Both the position numbers and the translations under genes were made by a program. Under the pieces are notes generated by a model, which was given only the letters and a program-made list of their open reading frames with translations, was not told where the DNA came from and made no database searches. Shown here piece after piece: positions 1-8,443 of a stretch of 64,000 nucleotides of DNA; the stretch's first letter is position 1, and each line of letters opens with the position of its first letter. This DNA is from JAHRAW01 sp965212085 (GTDB lineage: Bacteria; Pseudomonadota; Gammaproteobacteria; Arenicellales; Poriferihabitantaceae). The stretch spans positions 868,001-932,000 of the forward strand of contig OZ243042.1 of assembly GCA_965212085.1 (NCBI GenBank). The letters are read 5' to 3'.

Positions 1-921
1 ATATGCGTCCACCGCGCAATCGTCGGCGAGGAAAACGCCGGCGGCGATTTGTTCGGGTCGCGGCGCCCACGCGCCTACGTGGGCGATCAGCGATGACATT
101 TTCATAAGGAGCGGGCGCGGTCCGGTGGCCCAGCCGACTCGCACCCCGGTGGCGGCGAAGGCTTTGGACAGGCCGTCGACGAAAACCGCGTACGCGCGAA
201 GTTCGGGACACACCGCCAGCGGGTGGTGGAAGACGGCGTTGGCGTTGGTGCCGGCGCCGAAAGTCAGCGCCCAGTACACTTGATCGAACATCACGTACAA
301 CGGCTTTTGGTTTCGCTCGTGGCGGCGGCGGTTCTCGGCCACCACCAGTTCGCAGATGTCTTTCAGGTTGCGTTCGGCGAACAACGTGCCGGTGGGATTT
401 TGCGGCGAGCACAACGCCAGCAGCACGGCGTCTTCAAGGTGCGGGGCGATGGCCTCGGCGGTGGGCATGAAATGATTTTCCGGGGCGGTTTCAACGGTCG
501 CGGTCCGGGCTTCAACCATGGCGGCGTAGTGCTCGTTGTTCCACGACGGCACCGGGTACACCACGCGCTCGCCGGGGTCAACGATGCTGCGGTACGCGGC
601 GTAGATGATGGGGCGCGAACCGGAGGCGATGATGACGTCGTCAGCCGCATAGTCAAGCCCGCAGACGCGGTTCAACCAACCCGCCACGCCGCCGCGAACC
701 CCCGGCAGCCCGGCCGCCCCCGGATAGTTGGTTTGATGATCGCGGTAGGCGGCGATGATGGCTTCGGTCAGGCCGCCGGGGATGGGAAAGATGGCTGAGT
801 CGAAATCCCCCACGGTGAGATTGTGCAGCGCCTCGCCGCGCTGTTGGCGGGCGTTGATTTCGGCGGCGATGGTGAGGATCGGTGAAGTTTTTATTTGCTC
901 GGCGAGGCGGGAGAGTTTCAT
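1..921 (-). CDS. PLP-dependent aminotransferase, class I/II (3' end cut off by window)
   Basis: About 307 N-terminal residues of a fold-type I aminotransferase of the aspartate aminotransferase family, reading from an ATG at 921 (MKLSRLAEQIKTSP) off the left edge. Visible family marks are the NPTG-type motif in SPQNPTGTLF, the FDQVYW stretch around the PLP-binding aspartate and tyrosine, and the Schiff-base lysine in DGLSKAFAATGVRVGW. The members closest in appearance act on aspartate or related amino acids with 2-oxoglutarate, but substrate cannot be read from the sequence. It is divergent from yejB, with about 125 bp between the two starts. The reading frame is clean up to the edge, so this is a truncation by the window and not decay. 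Confidence 0.85.
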   Translation of the reverse strand, partial: MKLSRLAEQIKTSPILTIAAEINARQQRGEALHNLTVGDFDSAIFPIPGGLTEAIIAAYRDHQTNYPGAAGLPGVRGGVAGWLNRVCGLDYAADDVIIASGSRPIIYAAYRSIVDPGERVVYPVPSWNNEHYAAMVEARTATVETAPENHFMPTAEAIAPHLEDAVLLALCSPQNPTGTLFAERNLKDICELVVAENRRRHERNQKPLYVMFDQVYWALTFGAGTNANAVFHHPLAVCPELRAYAVFVDGLSKAFAATGVRVGWATGPRPLLMKMSSLIAHVGAWAPRPEQIAAGVFLADDCAVDAY

Positions 922-1002
922 GGTTGCGGCGGGTGGCGGGTGGTTTGGTGGCCAAGTGTGGAACAGGAATTATATCGGTAATCGGCAAGCGGTAATTACA
1001 GA

Positions 1003-1008
1003 TATAAT
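1003..1008 (+). promoter_or_regulatory. Candidate -10 box for yejB
   Basis: A consensus TATAAT lies about 38 bp before the yejB ATG in an AT-rich pocket between divergent genes. No good -35 hexamer is present at 16-18 bp, so this is only a likely promoter. Confidence 0.35.
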
Positions 1009-1045
1009 CCCCCAAATTTCTCCCCGCAGTTTTACGGGTTTCACC

Positions 1046-2149
1046 ATGCTCGCTTACATTATTCGCCGGTTGTTGCTGGTAATTCCGACTTTGTTCGGGA
1101 TTATGGTGATCAATTTCGCCATCGTGCAGTTCGCGCCGGGGGGGCCGGTGGAACAGGCCATTGCTGCGTTCCAGGGGCACGGCGTGGACGCCACGCGCCG
1201 TTTTTCCGGGACCGGGGCGGACGTGCAGGGCGTTCAGAGCGGCGCCGGCAACAGGGACGGGGTCAGCAAGTACCGGGGCGCCCAGGGGTTGCGGCCGGAA
1301 ATTATCGCCAAAATCGAAAAGCAGTTTGGTTTTGACCAGCCGCCGCACCGGCGTTTTTTGAAGATGATGTGGGGTTACGCGCGGTTTGATTTCGGCGAGA
1401 GTTATTTCAGCAACCAGCGCGTGGTGGATTTGCTCGTGGATAAAATGCCGGTGTCGGTGTCGCTGGGATTGTGGACCACGCTGCTCGTGTACCTGATTTC
1501 GATTCCCCTGGGGGTGCGCAAGGCGGTGCGCGACGATTCGCGTTTTGACGCCTGGAGCAGCGGCGTGATCGTCGCCGGCTATGCGATCCCGAGTTTTTTG
1601 TTTGCGGTGTTGCTGATCGTATTGTTCTCCGGCGGGCGGTATTTCGACCTGTTTCCGCTGCGCGGGCTGACCAGCGACGGCTGGGAGCAGATGCCGTGGT
1701 GGCGGCAGATCGCGGATTACTTCTGGCACATCACGCTGCCGGTTTTATCCATGGTGATCGGCGGCTTTGCCGGCCTCACCATGCTCACCAAAAATTCGTT
1801 CCTCGACCAAATCAAGTTGCAGTACGTGCAGACCGCGCGCGCCAAGGGCTTGTCGGAAAACCAGGTGCTGTACGGGCACGTGTTCAGGAACGCCATGCTG
1901 ATCGTGATCGCCGGTTTCCCGGCGATGTTCATCGGCATCCTGTTCACCGGCGCGCTGCTCATCGAGGTCATCTTCTCCCTCGACGGCCTCGGCCTGCTGG
2001 GTTACGAAGCGGCCATCAACCGCGACTATCCGGTGATGTTCGCCATCCTTTACATTTTCACGCTGATCGGAATGTTGATGCAGATCGTGCGCGACGTGAT
2101 GTACACGATCATTGACCCGCGTATTGATTTTGAGTCGAGGGAAACGTGA
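1046..2149 (+). CDS. yejB: Peptide ABC transporter permease YejB
   Basis: Inner-membrane permease of the YejABEF ABC importer, which in enterobacteria takes up peptides including microcin C. The start is the ATG at 1046 (MLAYIIRRLLLVIPTL); a longer frame upstream has no family similarity. The N-terminal helix followed by NFAIVQFAPGGPVEQAI is the YejB signature. A soluble loop follows, then several membrane segments and the cytoplasmic EAA-type loop around YVQTARAKGLSENQVL (about residues 265-280) that contacts the ATPase. At 367 residues it matches E. coli YejB (364). Its stop overlaps the yejE start (TGATG), so the two are translationally coupled. Family call is by direct similarity to remembered E. 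coli YejB. Confidence 0.93.
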   Translation: MLAYIIRRLLLVIPTLFGIMVINFAIVQFAPGGPVEQAIAAFQGHGVDATRRFSGTGADVQGVQSGAGNRDGVSKYRGAQGLRPEIIAKIEKQFGFDQPPHRRFLKMMWGYARFDFGESYFSNQRVVDLLVDKMPVSVSLGLWTTLLVYLISIPLGVRKAVRDDSRFDAWSSGVIVAGYAIPSFLFAVLLIVLFSGGRYFDLFPLRGLTSDGWEQMPWWRQIADYFWHITLPVLSMVIGGFAGLTMLTKNSFLDQIKLQYVQTARAKGLSENQVLYGHVFRNAMLIVIAGFPAMFIGILFTGALLIEVIFSLDGLGLLGYEAAINRDYPVMFAILYIFTLIGMLMQIVRDVMYTIIDPRIDFESRET

Positions 2150-3243
2150 TGGCGCAATCCACGGCACAAGTCATGGAACAAGTTTCGGAACAACCGATGA
2201 ACCAAACCGTCCTCGGCGTGAAACTATCGCCGCTGGACGCGCGCCGCTGGCAAAACTTTCGCGGCAACGCGCGCGGCTACTGGTCGTTGTGGATTTTTCT
2301 CACCTTGTTCGTCATCACCCTGTTTTCGGAAATCGTCGCCAACGACAAGCCGGTGCTGGTGCGCTACGACGGCGCCTTGTACGCGCCGGTTTTTTTTCAC
2401 TACCTTGAGACCCGCTTCGGCGGCGAGTTTGAACTCGAAGCGGACTATCACGAACCGTACATCCAAGAGTTGATCCGCGCCCAAGGCTGGATCCTGTGGC
2501 CGCCGGTTCCGTGGGCCTACGACACCATTGACTACGAACTCAAGGTCCCGGCCCCGGCGCCGCCCTCGGCGCGCCACTGGCTCGGCACCGACGACCAGGC
2601 GCGGGACGTGCTGGCCAGGGTCTTGTACGGCTTTCGCATCTCGGTATTGTTCGGGCTGGCGCTGACCCTGCTGAGCTCGGTGATCGGCATCGCCGCCGGC
2701 GCGGTGCAGGGCTACTTCGGCGGGCTTACCGACCTGTTGATGCAGCGCTTCATCGAAATCTGGGAAGGGCTGCCGGTGTTGTACCTGCTCATCATCATGG
2801 CCGCGGTCATCCAGCCGGGCTTCACCAGTTTGCTGATTCTGATGCTGTTGTTTTCCTGGCCGGGGTTGGTCGCGGTGGTGCGCGCGGAGTTTTTGCGCGC
2901 GCGAAACTTTGAATACATCCGCGCCGCCCGCGCCCTCGGCGTGTCCGACGCCGGCATCATGTACCGGCACATCCTGCCGAACGCCATGGTGGCGACCCTG
3001 ACCTTCATGCCGTTCATCCTCAGCGGCTCGGTAACCACCCTCACCGGCCTCGACTTTCTCGGCTTCGGCCTGCCCGCCGGCTCGCCGTCCCTCGGCGAAA
3101 TGCTCAACCAGGGCAAAAACAACCTGCAAGCGCCGTGGCTCGGCATCACCGGCTTCGTGGTCATCGGCGTGATGCTCTCGCTGCTGGTGTTCATCGGCGA
3201 AGCGGTGCGCGACGCCTTTGATCCGAGGAAGTTGTTCAAGTGA
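2149..3243 (+). CDS. yejE: Peptide ABC transporter permease YejE
   Basis: Second permease of the Yej peptide importer, pairing with YejB and the YejF ATPase. The ATG at 2149 overlaps the yejB stop; a GTG one codon earlier is possible. Strong family blocks include ARGYWSLWIFL near the first membrane segment, EIVANDKPVLVRYDG in the periplasmic loop, HWLGTDDQARDVLARVLYG, and the EAA loop EYIRAARALGVSDAGI. The C-terminus ends in FIGEAVRDAFDPRKLFK as in E. coli YejE. The expected next gene, yejF, does not follow directly: about 3.4 kb of AT-rich DNA lies between. A rho-independent terminator is not obvious after the stop, although TTGGGGGT (3249-3256) and ACCCCCAA (3292-3299) form a long-range inverted repeat. 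Confidence 0.94.
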   Translation: MAQSTAQVMEQVSEQPMNQTVLGVKLSPLDARRWQNFRGNARGYWSLWIFLTLFVITLFSEIVANDKPVLVRYDGALYAPVFFHYLETRFGGEFELEADYHEPYIQELIRAQGWILWPPVPWAYDTIDYELKVPAPAPPSARHWLGTDDQARDVLARVLYGFRISVLFGLALTLLSSVIGIAAGAVQGYFGGLTDLLMQRFIEIWEGLPVLYLLIIMAAVIQPGFTSLLILMLLFSWPGLVAVVRAEFLRARNFEYIRAARALGVSDAGIMYRHILPNAMVATLTFMPFILSGSVTTLTGLDFLGFGLPAGSPSLGEMLNQGKNNLQAPWLGITGFVVIGVMLSLLVFIGEAVRDAFDPRKLFK

Positions 3244-3352
3244 GGCTATTGGGGGTTTTTATGTCGGATTGTGTGCGGTGAGGCCGCTCTGACCCCCAAA
3301 AGCACCGCCCCCGCTACCGACAATCCACGCGGCTCCCTATCCGATATTTTAC

Positions 3353-3396
3353 TTGACAATCAAATGTGAATGGTGTACACATGTACTGTGTACACC
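3353..3396 (+). promoter_or_regulatory. Promoter with 10-bp palindromic operator for the ParA-like gene
   Basis: TTGACA (3353-3358) is followed after exactly 17 bp by TACACA (3376-3381), a plausible sigma-70 pair. GGTGTACACA (3372-3381), a 5-bp spacer, and TGTGTACACC (3387-3396) form a perfect 10-bp inverted repeat that covers the -10 box and the predicted transcription start. A dimeric repressor bound here would block the promoter. The HTH-bearing product of the next gene is the natural candidate, as ParA proteins with N-terminal HTH domains often autorepress. That link is inference. Confidence 0.65.
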
Positions 3397-3417
3397 GCTC
3401 ACAAGGGGCGCTACGTT

Positions 3418-4464
3418 ATGTCTGTCGGTTTGGAGCAGGACTTGGTTGGAATTAATGAAATTGCTGAATTAGCAGGAGTTTCCCGCCAAGCCGTGGTTAA
3501 TTGGCGCACCAGATTTCCAGGCTTTCCGACCCCTATTGCTGAGCTCAAATCCGGGCCGGTTTTTCGGCAATCACAAATACGTGCGTGGTTACGCACCAGG
3601 AGAGTTCCTATGACGCATATTATATCCATTATTAATCTTAAGGGCGGAGTTGGAAAGACGCATACCACCGTGGCGTTGGCTGAAACGTATTCGGCGTTAC
3701 TGAAGAAGAAAGTACTGGTCATTGATCTGGACCCGCAGACTAATGCAACCACAATGCTGATCGGTGAAGAGCGATGGAGTAAGTTGAACAAAAAACACCG
3801 CACTTTGGCTCAGTTATTCAAAGATGCATTGAACGGCAATAATCATCCTGTATTTGACCTTAATAAGACTTTGCAAAAACAGGTGTCTGACGTTAAGAAC
3901 GCAAAATCGGTAGATCTCTTGCCCTCCAGTTTGGATTTGATTGATGTGCAGGACCGATTAGCTACCATACCTTCGGGTAAATACTACGCGGTTAATCCTA
4001 TCGAGCTTTTGAGTAGAGCTGTGAAACCCATTATTGAGTATTATGACATTATACTGATCGACTGTCCCCCGAATCTTGGGATTATCACCTTGAACGGCTT
4101 GCAGATGTCTCATGGTTATATCATTCCTACAATTCCAGATATTCTTTCGACATATGGTATTCCACAAATTATGAAACGGGTCAAAGAATTTTCCACGGAG
4201 ATTGTCGAGGATATACAACCGTTCGGTATCGTGGTTTCAAAGTATCGTGAACAATCGACCGTGCACAAAAACGTAATAAAGCAGTTGCGTGATAAAAATT
4301 ATGCACAGGTGTTTAATACTTTCATTAAAGAGAATAACCAGATTGCGAGTGCTGCGGAGTACAATTCTGGTCAAATCACTTTGAAACAAAAGTATGGATA
4401 TGATGGGTCGGCGGACGCTTATGAGGCACTGGCTAAGGAAATCCTAAAGGTGTTGGAGGGATGA
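3418..4464 (+). CDS. ParA-family ATPase with N-terminal HTH domain
   Basis: A 348-residue protein. Residues 11-60 look like an AlpA/MerR-type helix-turn-helix (GINEIAELAGVSRQAVVNW followed by a wing and RQSQIRAWL). From residue 65 it is a ParA/MinD-type ATPase with the deviant Walker A motif KGGVGKTH (75-82), the Walker A' aspartate region VLVIDLDPQTN, and the Walker B region IILIDCPPN. ParA proteins segregate plasmids or integrated elements with a centromere-binding partner. The start at 3418 has AGGGG upstream; an ATG at 3370 lies inside the promoter and is rejected. An internal ATG at 3610, preceded by AGGAGAG at 7 bp, could give a second product lacking the HTH. Codon use and base composition are AT-rich compared with the yej genes, suggesting transfer. 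Confidence 0.85.
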   Translation: MSVGLEQDLVGINEIAELAGVSRQAVVNWRTRFPGFPTPIAELKSGPVFRQSQIRAWLRTRRVPMTHIISIINLKGGVGKTHTTVALAETYSALLKKKVLVIDLDPQTNATTMLIGEERWSKLNKKHRTLAQLFKDALNGNNHPVFDLNKTLQKQVSDVKNAKSVDLLPSSLDLIDVQDRLATIPSGKYYAVNPIELLSRAVKPIIEYYDIILIDCPPNLGIITLNGLQMSHGYIIPTIPDILSTYGIPQIMKRVKEFSTEIVEDIQPFGIVVSKYREQSTVHKNVIKQLRDKNYAQVFNTFIKENNQIASAAEYNSGQITLKQKYGYDGSADAYEALAKEILKVLEG

Positions 4465-4838
4465 ATATCACGAAACCGATACAGGCCCTTATGTCGGTAA
4501 TCACTGAAGAGGCTAACCGGAATCCGGAGTTTGCTCAGAAACTTGCTGTGGCCCTCGGATTGGATAAAGTCAAACGAGGGTCTAAACGGCAGACAAAAAG
4601 GCATCGCGGGCGTCGTACTCCCGCTGTACTGGATCCGATAGCTCTTTACAGTGAAGGGGATAGAAAATTGCGTGAGAAGCTTGGTGTATTGGATATTGAG
4701 CAATTAAGGGATATCGTAGCCGAATATGGCATGGACCCGGGGAAGCTCGTCATGAAGTGGAAAGTTAAAGAACGAATCACCGATCATATCGTTAAAGTAG
4801 CGAGTGCTAGGGCTAAAAAAGGCGATGCCTTCCGATGA
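4461..4838 (+). CDS. Small basic protein partner of the ParA-like ATPase
   Basis: A 125-residue protein overlapping the ParA stop by ATGA, so co-translated with it. No family was recognised with certainty. The first 35 residues are predicted helical (MNITKPIQALMSVITEEANR), followed by a lysine/arginine-rich stretch (KRGSKRQTKRHRGRR, about 38-52) and a C-terminal helical region (LDIEQLRDIVAEYGMDPG) that resembles small SAP/Rho-N-like nucleic-acid-binding folds. Position and charge make it a candidate DNA-binding ParB-type partner, which is inference; there is no recognisable ParB/Srx nuclease motif. Confidence 0.6.
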   Translation: MNITKPIQALMSVITEEANRNPEFAQKLAVALGLDKVKRGSKRQTKRHRGRRTPAVLDPIALYSEGDRKLREKLGVLDIEQLRDIVAEYGMDPGKLVMKWKVKERITDHIVKVASARAKKGDAFR

Positions 4839-4922
4839 AACTAATGCACAAGCTCAGAAAAATATGGCACTCTCCAAACTAAGAGGGGAAGCTATGCGGC
4901 CAGCATGTCGGCCACCGAATAA

Positions 4923-5126
4923 GAGATTTTTACCGCGTTGAACGGCTCGGAGTTCATGAAAGACTTCAAGATCGAACTCCAAAACCTCCACATCACCCAC
5001 TGGTGGACTTACCCCAAGTCCCCGGAAATGAACGCCCACCGCGAGCGCTACAACCACAAAATGATCAACTGGCTGGTTGTTATGGACCGATACACCGCAT
5101 TGACAAGCCGAAAATATTCCATATAA
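4923..5126 (+). pseudogene. Remnant of an integrase-core (IS481/IS3-like) transposase
   Basis: The peptide NGSEFMKDFKIELQ followed by HITHWWTYPKSPEMNAHRER matches the part of DDE integrase cores where the second aspartate (DNGSEF) and the glutamate (N-x-ER-x-N) lie. It is preceded by an in-frame stop at 4920-4922, has no start, the aspartate before NGSEF is replaced (ALNGSEF), and the block after RERYN seems to skip directly to the normal C-terminal HKMINWLV-like segment. It is therefore a decayed, internally deleted fragment. Terminal inverted repeats were not found. It marks past transposon activity inside the island. Confidence 0.6.
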
Positions 5127-5306
5127 TCGGTACCACTTACTAGGATGCGATCCGCTTTGTCGGGTCTCTCGTGAATACAACACCGTGTATTTGGGTTACC
5201 CGGCCAGGTAGCCTGCGGAAATAAACGGGGTATCCTTACGCATCTTGGTAAGTGCAGACCCGGCGCTTCGCGCCGGAACTTTGAACTATCAAGTCAGAGG
5301 AGTCCC
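5127..5306. other. Non-coding stretch before the ClpP-like gene, with one hairpin
   Basis: No gene seen. CCGGCGC (5260-5266) and GCGCCGG (5270-5276) form a tight 7-bp hairpin with a TTC loop. It is not followed by a T tract, so it is not a classical terminator. A good RBS (AGAGGAG, about 5296-5302) precedes the ATG at 5307. Confidence 0.4.
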
Positions 5307-5948
5307 ATGAAATCCCAATCGAAAGCTGCGTTGCTTGCTATCGCGCTGAGCATATCGGTTCCCGTTTCTCTACTCGCAAACAATAAACTCGAGGTTAAAG
5401 GGGAGATTTTGTACTACAATACCGACTTGGCATCGAACGAAAACGATCAAGAGATAACCGAAAGCGATGTCGATGATTTTCGAGAAATACTCGAGGCAAA
5501 TCCTGACATTAATACGGTTTATTTGACCGGCTGGGGAGGCATTATTGAGAGTGCTTATGAAATCGCTGACTTGATTATAGATTACGGTTTGGATACGAAT
5601 GCTGTCGGGATTTGTTTCAGCGCTTGCGGAACATTGTTGCTTGGAGGCGAAAAAAGAACGCTTGCAAAGGGATCAAAAATTGGTTTTCACCGGAGTTGGT
5701 GGGACCCTGTTGATATGAAGGAATATTATGAATCCGAGAAGGAAACAGAAGAGTGGAGCAATCCTTTCGAGTTTGCTGCATGGGCATACGAAGATGCACA
5801 GGAATCACTATACAAGGATTTCAAATTTCTAGTCGAAAGAGGCATCGAGCCATATTTCGCCATTGAAACGGTAAAAGCTCATCCTGATCAGGATGGATGG
5901 TATCCGCGGCGAAAAGAATTGTTGGAAGCAGGATTTTTGACAGAGTGA
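5307..5948 (+). CDS. Exported ClpP/crotonase-fold serine-hydrolase-like protein
   Basis: A 213-residue protein with an N-terminal signal peptide (residues 1-24, cleavage near LLANN). The mature part resembles periplasmic ClpP-like proteins: a strand with INTVYLTGWGG (about 69-78) in place of the oxyanion-hole segment, then AVGICFSACGTLLLGG (99-114) with candidate nucleophile Ser105, and IGFHRSWW with candidate His128. ClpP itself uses a Ser-His-Asp triad in a similar order. There is no Clp ATPase nearby and the protein is exported, so an AAA+-driven role is unlikely. It sits in the AT-rich island between yejE and yejF, followed by a DUF805 gene 25 bp downstream. Catalytic activity is inferred from motif order only. 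Confidence 0.65.
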   Translation: MKSQSKAALLAIALSISVPVSLLANNKLEVKGEILYYNTDLASNENDQEITESDVDDFREILEANPDINTVYLTGWGGIIESAYEIADLIIDYGLDTNAVGICFSACGTLLLGGEKRTLAKGSKIGFHRSWWDPVDMKEYYESEKETEEWSNPFEFAAWAYEDAQESLYKDFKFLVERGIEPYFAIETVKAHPDQDGWYPRRKELLEAGFLTE

Positions 5949-5973
5949 ACATCGCCATATCGAGGACAGAAAA

Positions 5974-6399
5974 ATGACATTCAACGAATCCATAGCTACT
6001 TGCCTCTCCAAATATTTTGTATTCAAAGGAAGGGCGAGCAGATCTGAATATTGGTGGTTTTATTTATTTTTCACGCTCATATGGTGGGCGGCCGATGTGG
6101 TTGACGGTATTTACGCCCTTGTCATGTTAAATGAAGCGATGCTAACCAATCGTGAACTGGATGCATTTGATAGGTTTTGTATCGACTTTGGCTGTGAGGG
6201 ACTGATTATTTTCTGTGTACTTCTCATTCCCAGCATCGCCGCCGGAGCAAGAAGGCTGCACGACACCAACCGTAGCGGTTGGTGGCAACTGCTTTATTTG
6301 ACGATCATCGGCATTATTCCAGTAATGATTTTGCTTGCACAAAAAAGCGCCAAACAAGAAAATAAATACGACCAAAATGATTTGCTCGATTGTAAATAA
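5974..6399 (+). CDS. DUF805 family membrane protein
   Basis: A 141-residue inner-membrane protein of the DUF805 (YhaH-like) family. Diagnostic parts are the N-terminal FVFKGRASRSEYWWFYLF (about residues 16-33) and the central IAAGARRLHDTNRSGWWQLL motif followed by a last membrane helix. There are about four hydrophobic segments. The function of the family is unknown; in phages and mobile elements it often accompanies other small membrane proteins. AT-rich like its island neighbours and probably co-transcribed with the upstream exported protein. Confidence 0.8.
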   Translation: MTFNESIATCLSKYFVFKGRASRSEYWWFYLFFTLIWWAADVVDGIYALVMLNEAMLTNRELDAFDRFCIDFGCEGLIIFCVLLIPSIAAGARRLHDTNRSGWWQLLYLTIIGIIPVMILLAQKSAKQENKYDQNDLLDCK

Positions 6400-6428
6400 A
6401 GACATGATCGGCAAAGGGGGAATTTTTT

Positions 6429-6587
6429 ATGACTAAAATCGAGTTGATAACATTTGCGATAATAAAGGGAGCACAAGCGGGAATGTCGCATTTTGGTTTG
6501 ACCGGCGGTGAAATTATTCTGGTATTCGTTCTGGCAATCGTGGCAATAGCATTAGCTTTCTATTGCTGGTCGAGTCGATCCAAGTAG
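6429..6587 (+). CDS. Small single-helix membrane peptide
   Basis: A 52-residue frame starting at the ATG at 6429 with a purine-rich AAAGGGGG about 10 bp upstream. Residues 27-47 (GEIILVFVLAIVAIALAFY) form one strongly hydrophobic helix, followed by a short basic tail (SSRSK). No family recognised. It follows the DUF805 gene by 29 bp and may be part of the same island operon. It could be a toxin-like or regulatory membrane peptide, but nothing in the sequence proves that. Confidence 0.45.
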   Translation: MTKIELITFAIIKGAQAGMSHFGLTGGEIILVFVLAIVAIALAFYCWSSRSK

Positions 6588-6623
6588 GACAGGGGAGTAA
6601 TAGAATAGCGCAACACCAAGAAA

Positions 6624-6651
6624 GGCAGGATTTTCCCACTTTTTTCCTGCC
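6624..6651 (+). terminator. Hairpin at the island / yejF junction
   Basis: GGCAGGA (6624-6630) and TCCTGCC (6645-6651) form a 7-bp stem with a 14-base loop that is rich in T. It ends 20 bp before the yejF ATG. It may end island transcripts or fold in the yejF leader. There is no T run after the stem, so termination is unproven. Confidence 0.35.
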
Positions 6652-6671
6652 GATGCTTAAAATAGGCAGCA

Positions 6672-8324
<1,653 letters not shown>

Positions 8325-8349
8325 AGCGCTTTTCCGGCGTTATTGCCGG

Positions 8350-8385
8350 GTATAGGTTCACTAATTCACCGCCAAATGCGGACAG
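8350..8385 (+). repeat. Dispersed repeat: terminal motif plus palindrome half
   Basis: GTATAGGTTCACTAATTCAC followed by CGCCAAATGCGGACAGG matches the terminal motif of the composite repeats at 16.4, 40.8, 48.8, 49.1 and 58.2 kb, and then about half of the GGACAGGTCGCGACCTGTCC palindrome. It lies between the convergent yejF and cyclase genes. Confidence 0.6.
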
Positions 8386-8443
8386 GGCGCGGTCTTGTGG
8401 TGCGCGTCACGCGCCCCTGGCCTTGCTTCAGCGGCTCAGCGCC

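Noticed and set aside
755..1045. Long upstream extension of yejB
   Set aside because: The extension overlaps the divergent aminotransferase gene and has no family similarity; YejB proteins start at the MLAYIIRRL-type helix.
3370..3417. Upstream ATG extending the ParA-like protein by 16 residues
   Set aside because: It lies within the promoter and operator, before the expected transcription start, and has no RBS.
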